Source of the DNA: Fagopyrum homotropicum
Taxonomy: Eukaryota > Streptophyta > Magnoliopsida > Caryophyllales > Polygonaceae
NCBI GenBank assembly: GCA_033239125.1
Contig: BSWB01000004.1
Coordinates: forward strand, 62,433,501-62,497,500
Length of the DNA: 64,000 bases
Direction: 5' to 3'
Positions 18,240 to 29,500 of the stretch are shown here, one piece after another. The notes under the pieces are model-generated. The model made no database searches. It was not told the DNA's origin and saw only the letters and a list, made by a program, of their open reading frames with translations. Position 1 is the first letter of the stretch. Every line of letters begins with the position of its first letter. The translations under genes and the position numbers were made by a program.

Positions 18240-20898
18240 ACTCTTCTCGTCAATCCCGAAAGGGCAGTTATCCCGGCATAAAACTATGGGTAGTTCCACT
18301 GGATACTACCCTTCATCTCCCATATGGCCACATTGGCTATCCTTCAAAAGCTGCATTCTCATCATCCTAACATCCTTCGAGCATAAACATCTAGCAATTG
18401 TTCTAGGTCCGCTACTAAATGCTCAACAATCATGTGGTCCAATTCAACCACTAGATCTTCATAATTGGTAAAGTGTCTCGAATTGGTATGGTCTTCTTCA
18501 GTTGAGACGCATAAAACGGGGTAAGCACCCTCTAATATGGGTGACGAATCAAGTCGGTATATCATCACTTCAATTCGCTACAGAATCACACAAAATGTGG
18601 TATATCAGGGATCTCGTTTCCCTTAATGACGAAACATTCGACGTCTCACGTTAAATTCATTCTCATCTAGGTATGAGCTCTTCCTCGGAACTTTGGGGTT
18701 CACGCCTCTTAATAGCACACATATGTTGGTGGCCTTATGCTATCAGTATCCATTCTTGGGTCACATTATCCAATACTTCTTCAGGTCCATACTATTAGCA
18801 CTATTGGCTTATTGCATCATGGGGGTATATAACACTTCCTTTATATAACACTTCCTTTATACGGTCTTAACTACAAATGGTAATTTGACCATACCAATAT
18901 CCAGGCTAGGGTGCAAGCTCTTAGCATCCTTCTTCGAGTTGGTACAAATACGATCCTGCCAGTATAACCATCCTTTCAAGGATGACTGCTTATCATGATA
19001 AGTGAGCTCGTATCTACAATTACATCCATCGACTGTAGAATCCTTAAGGAAAACTTATCCATCTCTATCGGAGATAATAAACCACGTTATCCATGAAATT
19101 TCATTATCTAACTATTGAATTCTTTAATTAGTTGAATCATCAATCACGCGTTTCCTTAGTGGAAATAACACTTGATGTACTAGACAATCTATCTCTTACA
19201 ACTCAGGTAGCATTAAAGTTCATAGGAGATGTCCTCCCACTTCCACTACAGCACTAGTAGTGGATGGAGTTCTCTTTCAAATCTTACAATTCTCTGTCAT
19301 AACCTACTAACAAGTCGCACACTTAAGTCACAATTCGGTCACATCAGGCTTTAGCTAGTTTCACTAAAATGAGCATCTCACAACCTGGTACATCTTACTC
19401 GCATCTGGGTGCATTGAGTAAGGGGGTATGAGTCTCCTGCAGAATCCTCTGCCTCAACTCTCTATCTAAAGGTACAAAGAAGCATTTGCGGCGTCTCATC
19501 AATCCATCAGCTCCTATGGAGAACTGTGGGGTCTCGCCACGGGGAATTCTATCTTGGATCCGTATCAATGTGTGGCATGTCTTCTGTTTCTATGGGACCT
19601 CCCAACAAGTCAAGTAGAACCTCTAAACTAAATAATTGACCGTCCTCATCAGGGAACTAAATGTCTACCTCTAGCCATGCTAGGTCTCTCTATAAGTGAG
19701 GTTGAACCATCAATTGTGCAGTCGCCTTCTCTCAAGGCGTCCTCCTGTTAAGGCATTGGTGATAACATTCACCTTCCTAATGATTCAAGGTTAAAATCTT
19801 TAATCAACTCAATCAATCCTTGTTGATTACAATTACACTTTAGACTTTTACGGCCTGTGATGATTTGACTTGAAACTCCATATGGTTGATGTTGCAAGAT
19901 CTCGCTACATTAACACACACCCCAAGCCAAGCTTGGAAGTGCCGCTATACACCACGAAATCATCAGTGCCCTATGGTTGTGCTAAAATAGGAGTAGAAGT
20001 CAATCTTCTCTTCAGCTCCTCAAACTCTGAGTACGCGGCTCGGACCATACAAACCGGGTAGTCTTCCTCAACAGATTGGTAAGTGATCGGGCAATCAAAG
20101 AAAACTCCTCCAAAACCGGTGATCATATCCGGCTAATTCAAAAAGCTACGAACTTCTTCGATATTTTTCGGTGTTGTCCAAACTGCAACAGTCGTAATCT
20201 TCGCCGGATCAACCTTGATCCCTTCGGTGGAAACCACGCAATTTATAAAGGTCGCCTCAGATATTCAAACTCGTACCTAGCATACACTCTCTATCTTGCA
20301 AATCTTGTAGAAACATCCTCAAATGTCCTACGTGTCCCTGCTTTCAGAGTACACCAGGATGTTATCCATGGAAACTACTATAACTGATTCAAGAAGCCGA
20401 TGAAGATGTTGTTCATCAACTGTTTATATGTGGCGTCGCTTTCGTGAGCCCGAATGACATCACTACAAACTTGTAGTCGCCATACCGAGTCTGAAATGCC
20501 GTTTTAGGCACATCCTATTTTCTCACCCTCATCCGGTGATATCTAGGTCTCAATTCTATCCGGAAAACACTGAAATTTCTTACAACAGATCCAACAAATC
20601 ATCACAGTGGGGCAATGACTACTCGTTTTTAATTATCATCTTATTTTACTTTTGATAATCCATGCACAACCTCATCAATCCATTCTTCGGTACGAAAAAT
20701 CGATGCATTTAAAATCAGTCTCATACTCCGGCTCTAACTCGATGCCGAAATTCACGCTCTTCAATGGCAACAGATTGGATGGTATATCAAACACACCACA
20801 AACTCGCATATCATAAAAGTGTCCTCCAACGTCGAACTTTCGCTATGGCATAACATCAAAATGCCTCACAAGCCTGCGCTATTAGCCTCGCCGCTTGG
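18240..20898 (-). pseudogene. Degenerate RT-RNase H-integrase region of element I
   Basis: On -, RT pieces are readable around 20700-20640 (IDYRELN-like region) and at 20260-20130 (KVDPAKI-like, ending ..PKNIEEVRSF). RNase H begins around 20100-19890 with ELKRRLTSTPILAQP and DDFVVYSGTSKLGLGC. Integrase follows toward 18240 but is too decayed to mark catalytic residues. Stops and frameshifts are frequent, so nothing can be translated through. Confidence 0.75.
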
Positions 20899-20903
20899 AC
20901 TTT
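20899..20903. repeat. TSD (ACTTT) left of solo LTR D
   Basis: ACTTT directly before TGATAGCATG; the same five bases lie at 46573-46577 directly after the LTR end CGAACA. Confidence 0.85.
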
Positions 20904-21159
20904 TGATAGCATGAAATATGACGATATTTTAGGCTCATGCTTTGGTTGTTTTTCCCTTCTTTTGTGTATATGGATACAAGTTTGAAGCAATTATGAGCAC
21001 ATTCACCTATTTTGTCGATATAGAGATCTACACAAGCCTTGTTGTGTTTTTAGGTGAATAAAGGCATAGATTGGAGCATGAATGGAGTATGTAGGAGTAT
21101 TTGATCATACTAGACATCAAGGAGATGCATTGGAAAAGCCAAGGAAAAGACATGAGTGG

Positions 21160-22723
21160 AAAGATGATGCAAACGTCAAGAAAGGAGAAATGGGGATTCT
21201 AGGGATTAAAGCATCTAGTTGTGGTTCCGACTCAAGATCTCAAAAGATAACGCGGACAAAGCTGATGTTTGCAAAGGGAAGGCGTTTCTAAGGTGGGAAT
21301 AGATTACCGGATAAGTCTCACTACTCACTATCTCAAACCAAAGCTCCTATTACCGGGTAAGTCTCAAGGTACTAAGGAAAGGAACTATAATCTCAAGCCA
21401 ACACACCATCTAAGGAAATAGAATCAACCTTTACCAGGTAAGTCTTAGGCTAACTTACAAAGATGTGATGAAGGCACACTCAAACCCCAATAAAGGATAA
21501 ACCTTTATTACCTACACTCATGATCTTGGGTAAACAAACAAAGGAATCACCCGGTAAGTCTCATCCTAGGCTTGCATTGAACCAGGAAAGGTGTAATAAG
21601 AATAGGATTTGACAAACTAGAACACTTAACTTCTGTTTCGGATCAGGAAAGGTTCACCTCGTTCAGTTTATCTACCATCTCGGTCGAGATGTTCCACAGT
21701 TGACCGAGGTGTTCTGGGGTTAAGGTTAAAGACTCGAGCTTTCAAGGTCCAGCTGTGATTAAGATCATTCTATCATCGGCTTCCAACAACTTTCAGCCAA
21801 TCACCCTAGAATCGCATAAGAAACTTAGCCAACAATCATCATGATAACAATAATCAAATATATGGGAAGAGAATCAATATTCGAACAAGAAAACCTTAAG
21901 AAAAAGGTCTCAATGACTGAATCAAATAACAACAAATCAACGTTCCTCAAATCACAAATTAGCTAAGACAACAAACCAAAAGGGAATCTAAGAAAGTCTT
22001 ACAAACTCCCTCAAAAGCTAATTCCAAACTATGAATCCTTCCTTCCTTGATCTTCAATCTTTCAATCCTTCCTTCAAGCTTCCAGAAAATTCTCTTAATT
22101 GCTGGATGTTCTCAGCCTCCAAGCATGGTTGAACTTGTGGAAAATCCAACCCTTTATATAGGAGAATTATCTTCCAAAGATAATAATATCTTAAAAAAAT
22201 AATTTCCTAGAAAATATATCCATATCTCTAAAATAGATCTTCCAAAAATAATATCTTCCTTCCAGAAATCCATCACAAAAATATAAAATATCTTCTTTCC
22301 AAAAATAAAAGATCTCAGCCAAAAATATGGATCTCGCCGGCGGCAGGGTATTCGCCTCGGTCGAGGCGCTCCTCAAGATCACCTTGGTCGAGGTGACACT
22401 GTAGCTGACCGAGGTGAATCTCAACTGAAAGTGAAATCTCTCAAATCTAGTTCAAAGTTATCTTCTTCTTCATTTCGATGCTTCCTGAGTTCTTCCTTAA
22501 GCTCTAGAATGTAGCTCCAATGACTCCTTAGTTCCTTAGCTCCATTTCGATGCAAAACATGCCATTTTACCTACAATTACAACGAAACTAGGTGTAGACC
22601 TCGATTCTCGCAAAGGTAGATGAAACAACAATATAATCAAAGAATATACATCCATACATGCAGATTTATGAAGATAAAACGTCTAAACTAGCCTCAAAAT
22701 ATAGACTATAATACATGCTATCA
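21160..22723 (-). repeat. 3' LTR of element C, end truncated
   Basis: Matches the 5' LTR from about 43975 to 45538. It starts (on -) TGATAGCATG at 22723. The terminal 200 or so bp (the counterpart of 43775-43975) are gone; the join with D lies in the shared words AAAGATGATG and GTCAAG near 21155-21180. CTCGGTCGAG-type motifs are present at 21676-21712 and 22355-22410. Confidence 0.88.
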
Positions 22724-24137
22724 AAATACCCCATACTTGTCCCTTTCTTGTCCCCAAGCAAGTTCCAAATCTAAAGTACAATATAGAATGGATTATAAGT
22801 CATAAAGATCAATGAAAAGTATTTCAAAACATTTTCGGTGGTGTGCTCCACTCATAGATCACTCTAAGAGAATGCTTCATGGCAAATAAAATCAAAACAT
22901 GATCAAAACATTTTACAAATATAAGAAAGTTGTTCATCTTTGCATAAAATCATAGAATGCATAATAAATCATATTTATCGAAATCAATCATGTATAATCC
23001 AGTTTAAACCACCAAGTCAACCAACAAGCTCGAGGTCTCAAGGGCTTCCAAAAGAGGTCAAGAAACGTGTGAGGGTGGGATGTATATAGGGAATGTGGTG
23101 CTAGAATCCGGGAAAAGGATCTTACTTCACTTTCTTTGAAACTCAACATCTTCCACCAATAAGCTTTGCTTATTTTACTTTACTTTTTGGGATGCATGGA
23201 CAAAGGTGCACAATAACCGAAGCCTAGGGGATCAGCAATCTCAATTTCTCGAGATGCCTCAAACCCTTGATGCACATACCATGACCCGTTAGGATTATCG
23301 CTCAATCCGACTTTGGCAAGACACAAATACCCAGCTATGTGAATGGTGTCGAGTTACTCATCATCATGATTGACTTCCCCAAACCTATTTGTTTCTTTCT
23401 AACACTTTCAGCCAACATCTCAACTTCACTTTCACTTGCTTTTCACTTGTTTGCTTCCAAATTCCCGGATAGGTAAAGGGAGGCAAATATGTATATGAGG
23501 GGCTAAAGCATGATCAAGGAGAAGAAGAGAAGAGAATGAATTGCCTTAATCATCCCAGGAAGAATGTGATAGAACTCATCATGTGCTGTCAACCTTCAAA
23601 TTCAACATAATTTTGATAAAAACAAAGTATTAAACAAGCTAAAACTTCAAACAAAGCATTTTGCAACTTAAACATATCATAAAACCTTTTGAGCATATAA
23701 GGATTTCAAAATCAATCTGCAAACAGAATCATCACTGAGGTCATATCCAGAGAAGAAGCACAAAACGTTTCGAAAAAACCTCAGTTAAGAACCCACCTCG
23801 GTCGAGGTGTTCTAAGTCATCCGAGGTGTTCAACCTCGTTTGGCCAGAACCATCCCGGTCGAGGTCATAAAAATTTTTTCTTAAACCAATTTTCGACGTT
23901 TTTCTCAAACAAAAACTTGTATGCATGCATGTATTTTAAGATAAAAATATAGAGCTAAATAAGATCATAAATATCCAAAAGTCATACAAGCATACACATA
24001 AGTCAAGCAATACATCCAAATACCCCATACTTGGGACACATTGTCCCAATGAGTCAAATAAGAGTCAAGGAAAACAGGAAACTCACCGGATCTAGCCGAA
24101 CTGCATAATAAATAAAGAAAAGAAATTCATGCAAGCT
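22724..24137 (-). other. 3' noncoding region of C with conserved block
   Basis: Next to the LTR lies ACAAGTATGGGGTATTT (read on -), the polypurine-like tract. The part 23400-23040 read on - is strongly similar to the block at 8465-8840 of A. Three CTCGGTCGAG-type motifs lie at 23796-23870, one of them perfect (23796-23807). No gene is supported. Confidence 0.7.
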
Positions 24138-24680
24138 CTAATCATGGTCAGCTGGTTGCGGTGGTGGATGTGGGATGTATGGGTGCTGAGATGGATCAAA
24201 TGGATACCCCATCATGTGTTGAAACTGGATCTCCATCATGCGCTGCTGGTAGTATTGGCTCTCTCTAATCTGATGCATCCAGCCATCAGTGTATCTACGC
24301 TCATCCTCAAAGCGCTGGGATGTATCTACTGTCATAGTTGCATAGGAGTCTATCATCTGCTCAGTCAGCTCATCATTCCGTCAGTGAGCTACTGGATCTC
24401 TGAGCCTACGGACTCAGCGCCGGGCAGGTCGTGATGGTGCTGCTGCCTCCTCCACTGTAGCCTCGTCATCTAGATTGACAACTGGCACACTAGAACCGCA
24501 GGTATCAATACCGGTCTCCATGGCAGCTCCGCCATCATCGTACTCCTCCTCATCCTCAGCTGGTGCAGCATCTCTAGCATCTTGTAAGTAGGGAAGCCAA
24601 GCAGAAGACTAGTACTGCTGGTCAAAGACTGTGAACTGTGCTGACCAGAGAATGCCCTGAGGAGCAGTCGCCTCCCAAGG
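24138..24680 (-). pseudogene. ORF2 of C, C-terminal part
   Basis: Read on -, after the B insertion the frame resumes with PWEATAPQGI (compare PWESRTGRG in B ORF2), passes through two stops and an acidic stretch, and ends in a Gln/Met/Pro-rich tail (..MMGYPFDPSQHPYIP..) with a stop near 24138. Together with 38898-37998 it makes one dead ORF2. Confidence 0.8.
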
Positions 24681-24685
24681 CATAG
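24681..24685. repeat. TSD (CATAG) left of element B
   Basis: CATAG directly before the LTR start TGTTAGCATG; repeated at 37993-37997. Confidence 0.95.
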
Positions 24686-24963
24686 TGTTAGCATGAAATA
24701 TTGTGATATTTTAGGCACGTTTTCTAAGTGTATTTGATTCATATTGATAGTCTTTGATTTAACATTGTTGCATTTGTGAGCTAGTTTGCCTATATTATCG
24801 ATATGGATGTCTACACTAGCTTTATGTTGATTATAGGTGATTAAGAGCCATTTCTGAACGGAATCGAGCAAAGATGAGTTGATTGAGTATGTCCATGGAT
24901 TGAGGGCATTCTTAGGAGCAAAATGGATGTCAACTTCAGGAATGCACGAGGCTAGGGAAGAAT

Positions 24964-25152
24964 CACGTTCTTGCCCTAAACCACGCTCTAAAATACGGCC
25001 GTACTACAAACCACGTTCAGTTCCACGGCCGTGGAACCCTGCAGGAGAAGCGTGATTCATTCCAGAAGCTTTTACGGTCGTGGAATCCATGGTTCAAACC
25101 GTGTTGATTCCCACGCTCTAAATTACGGTCGTGGAACCTTCCACGACCGTGA
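24964..25152 (+). repeat. Palindromic motif cluster in U3 (B 5' LTR)
   Basis: CCACGGCCGTGG (25023-25034) with relatives such as TACGGCCGTA, TACGGTCGTGGAA (twice) and CCACGACCGTGA, all within 190 bp upstream of the TATA box. Confidence 0.85.
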
Positions 25153-25229
25153 TCTTGGCGATCTTTTTCGCCACATTTTGAAGCCACAATCTTTTGGAGA
25201 TTGGGCCGGGCCGATATTTTATCTTGCCC

Positions 25230-25239
25230 TATAAAAAGA
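25230..25239 (+). promoter_or_regulatory. TATA box of element B
   Basis: CTATAAAAAG about 545 bp into the 5' LTR, downstream of the palindromic cluster. Transcription of the genomic RNA would start shortly after it. Confidence 0.65.
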
Positions 25240-26450
25240 CGGACGAAGAGAGATTCCGTCATCTCCGCTTAGACGCACTTTTGCGACCTCGCTTTAGGCT
25301 TACACTTACGACATCGCGACTTGGATATTTTGGCGATTCTTGCAAAAGACGTATTTTGCCCTCTTCCTTAGAGTTGCCCTAATCTCGCACTTTTGGTGGA
25401 GATTGCTGCGGAGATTTCCGGATTGACGGAAGATCGAAGTTTTTGGAAGATTGCTGCAAGAAGATTTCTCTTCTTGTTTAGGTTTGATTTAGAAGACGGA
25501 TTGACATCCCGTTCTTCCTTCTTTCCTAAGATTGTGTTTGTTTGCTTTATTCTGAATCTATTGACAATATTCGTTCTTGATTGTGGCATTGAGATTGGTT
25601 TAAAGTTTATTGAAAGTTTTCGGAAGTTTTCATCTTTCAATCTTTTAATCTTTGAATTTGATATCATAATGATGATTGTTGGCTAAAAACCCTTAACAAT
25701 TCTAAGGTGAAGGGTTGATAGTTGTGGCTTAGATAATGATAGATCGATCGTAAATAGATTAGACCTTGAGAGTTAGAGAGAATCGTCGACAACCCTAAAT
25801 TACGGCCTGTTCTTGAAGTCCACGGCCGTAGAACCTCAAGAACTAACCGTAATTTTCCTTAAGTTTACGAACCTGCTTTTACTTTATTCCAAAGTTAAAG
25901 ATTTGCTTTAACTTAGTTTAGGCTTGCCTTTCTAGGTGGTAGTGAAGCCTCAACAACCTCTACCTCGATTGTGAGTGTCACAACCTTAATCGATTTAGTT
26001 AGTCTTGATCCTTGGATTACAAGTTTGGGTATTTGACATTAATCCTTGCCTTTAGAACCTTTCTATATTGAAGCCTCAACAACCTGTATAGAGAGTGTCT
26101 TGTAGGTGAGTCACACAAGGTTTTTGGAACTTCACAGTACGATTACCTTACATTAGTATACCTTTGCATATCTCAACTCTGTCCTTATATCATTAGTACA
26201 TCTTGAATCGATTGCCACAACTGGATACTTGGATCTTTAGGATTGTTGTTTTCCCAATAATTTGCAAAGCTCTTACATTTACCTGCTTGATAATCTGAAA
26301 TCGAATTTGTTTCTCCCCAAATCCATGTGTTCGATACTCTGGAATTCTTGCTTAACTACGTCGATCCGTACACTGTGGGTTCGCTTGCTTGATTCTAGTT
26401 TTATAAATTTAAAGCTTATTTGCACGCACGCTAAGTGACAAACAAGTTTT

Positions 26451-26467
26451 TGGCGCCGTTGCCGGGG
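26451..26467 (+). other. tRNA-Asp primer binding site of B
   Basis: TGGCGCCGTTGCCGGGG starts six bases after the LTR. It is complementary to the CCA-tailed 3' end of plant tRNA-Asp, the usual primer of Athila-type elements. Confidence 0.9.
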
Positions 26468-26545
26468 ATTTGGTTTAGACCGAATTCGGTAGCCGGTTGT
26501 CAAGCTTGGGAGCTTGCTCTCGTTATTTGATATTTCTTTGAGTGC

Positions 26546-29500
26546 ATGCGTAGGTCTAGGAACACCGAAGACCTCTTACCTCTTGATCAAGAGCTTGAGA
26601 GGACTTTAAGGCAAAAGCGCAAGGAAAAGAAGATGGTTGAAGAACACGAACGTGATCTTCAAGCGGAGTTGGCGGAGAAGGAAGCTCAACTCCAATGGAA
26701 TGAGAACATCCGCCGGGATAAAATGGACCGTCATCAATCTCAAGTTAACAATCTACAGGATATGATCTTCCAAATGAGGATAGAACTAAGCGACCTTAAG
26801 AATAAGGGAAGCAAGAAAGCCTCAAGAAGGGCATCAAGATCTAGAAGAAGAGGTCACTCATCCGCTGATGATAGTGATTCTTCCATGCCACCGCTAGAGG
26901 AGATTGATCCCACGATCAATGTGAATCCTTTCCATCCACGGGGAGCTGCTAATCGCCGCATTCCACCTAGGAATGCGAGGATCGAACGTGTAGATGATGA
27001 GCCAAGAACTCTTGGCCAGCGGATGGATCCAACACAACAACCGCGCCGTTTGGGCGTGAATTTCGATGCTGAAGATGTGCAAGGGTTTAGCTTCAACCCT
27101 CAAGTTATTACTCTTGTTCGCCAAAACCAATTTGGCGGGACAAGCGCTGAATCTCCACACCAACACTTGCAAAACTTTGAGTGTATGATGGAGACAATGA
27201 GACCGAAGAGTGCTACTACCAACAACTATAAGCTTAAGCCTTTCTTCTTCTCCTTGAAGGGGAAAGCGTTGTCTTGGTACCAAGCTCTTCCTAGGGGGAA
27301 ACTAGACACGTGGGAAGACCTTTCTGCGGAGTTCCTCACCAAATTCTTTCCGCCATCCAAAACGGCGGAACTTAGAGGTAAGATCAATGCATTTTCCATG
27401 AGATCTAACAAAAGTTTGTTTCAATCATGGGAAAGGTTTCAGGACTTGTTATTGGATTGCCCTCATCATGGCATATCCAAGCTTGCATTGCTGGAGATCT
27501 ACTATAAGGGGCTGGATGCGGGAACGCAATTCAACCTCCAATCCCTCTCATGTGGAACATTCATGGACATGAGAGAAGATGACGCTTGGGACTTCATTGA
27601 GAAGCAAGCAAGGGTCATAGAGAAGTATTCCCACCGGAAAGTGGAGGGACATCGTGTGGAGCAAGGAGCAAAGCTCACACATGAAGCTCAAAATCAGATT
27701 TTCTCCCTCAACAATGAGATCAAAGAGTTGAAGGAGGCTATCAAGACCAACTTCCCAAAGCAACAAGGGAAGGATGTTGGCTATTTGGGCAACAACAATG
27801 GCGGTGATAACACCAACCGCAACAACAACAACAACAACAATAACCGCAACAACAACCGGAATAACAATTGGAATGGAAACAACAACAACCGGAACAACAA
27901 TTGGAACAACAATAGGGGTTCAAACAACAACAATTGGCGCTCCAATCAACAAAATTCCGGTAACTCTTATCCTTCCAATGCTAATCCACTAACTCCACCT
28001 TCCTCTTCCTCTACTCCTTTGAAAAGCCAGGGGCAATCATCTAATGGAGGAAACAATACGGGAAAGGAGAAGCCCGATCCCATGTTGGAAACGATTTTGG
28101 GAAAGCTTCAAGGGTTGGAGAACCGCATCATTAAGGTTGACGATCAAATTTCTAAGGTTGATAAAGCTCAAAAGGTTTTAGAAAACCAAATGTTCAGCCA
28201 TGCGGAGGAAGTTCCTAGGAATCAAGGGAAACTTCCAGGAAAGACGGAGGACAACCCTAAGGGAAGGGTGATGGCAATCACAACTAGGAGCGGAGTGACT
28301 ACCACCGATCCGCAGCCTAAGTTCGTTGAAGTCCCCGTAGAGAAAGACAAAGAGAAGGGGAAGGAGAAGGAAGATGTCTACGTTCCTCCTCCAGCTTATA
28401 AACCTCCCCTACCATTCCCTCAATCTAGAGCGAGAGCGCGCCTAGATAAACAGTTTGGTAAGTTCATAGAACTCATGAGCAAGCTGCATATTAATATACC
28501 ATTTATTGATGCTATTGTAGGTATGCCGGCTTATGGCAAGTTCTTGAAGGAGCTCCTCTCCAACAAGAGGAAGCTAGAAGACTTCGGAGAGGTTAAGATG
28601 AGTTCGGATTCTTCGGAACTCATCAAGACCATGAAGGAGAAAATGCCCCCAAAGCTAAAGGATCCGGGGTCATTTTGCATTCCCATAGGAGTGGGAGATG
28701 TCACATACGATGCGTTATGTGACTTAGGAGCAAGTGTGAGCATCATACCACTTGCATTGTGTAGGAAGATCGGTTTAGGAGACCCTAAACCGGTGAAGAT
28801 GACGTTGTACATGGCGGATCGATCCATCACTCGCCCCGTCGGTATCGTAGAAGACGTCCCGGTCAAGCTAGGTAAATTCTTTGTTCCCATTGATTTTGTT
28901 GTGCTTGACATTCCTGCAGATAGTCCGGTTCCGATCATACTCGGAAGACCGTTTCTTGCAACTTCCGGCTGCATAGTCGATTGCAAGAATGGTAGACTCG
29001 CTTTTGATATAGGAGAAGAGAAAGTAGAGTTCGTTCTTTCCACTTTAGTAAAGGAGCCAATCTTCGATGAGGACACATTCGATATCCAAGACGAAGAAGG
29101 GTTGTCTAGGGAGGAGGTAAGTGCGATTCTCTTTAACGATCCTTTACAAAAAGTTATCACTATGAGTCTAATAAATGTAGGGGAAGAAGAAGAGTGCAAT
29201 GAGGCAATTGAAGCCTTAGAAGCACAAGAAGAGATGCATGAAGTGGAGTTTGAAAAACTCAACGATGAGGCAGAAAACGTGAGAATCCACAGCCACACAC
29301 TATATTCCACGGCCGTGGATTTCACAACCAAAACCGTGTCCCACTCCAGGGGGTTATACGGTCGTGGAGAAGACATGACAACCGTATTTCCCTTCCACGC
29401 CCTAAACCACGGCCGTGGAGGACAAGAGGAACCCGTAATTTTGGGCGTGGAAAGGAGTGATCGAGACACTTTTTCAACTTCTTCTGATTCTTCTCCCACA

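Larger units (their letters stand above)
24686..26444 (+). repeat. 5' LTR of element B
   Basis: 1759 bp, TGTTAGCATG...TGACAAACA, with canonical TG/CA ends. It contains the U3 motif cluster (24964-25152, perfect palindrome at 25023-25034), the TATA box at 25230 and the conserved end with CACTGTGGGTTCGC. It differs from the 3' LTR by scattered substitutions along the whole length. Confidence 0.95.

Noticed and set aside
24129..24434. 101-codon frame on + near the B insertion
   Set aside because: Antisense shadow of the C-terminal part of ORF2 of C.
26451..26467. Possible tRNA gene
   Set aside because: Only the 3' tail complement of tRNA-Asp is present at each retroelement (also 43752, 50301, 58601); there is no cloverleaf.
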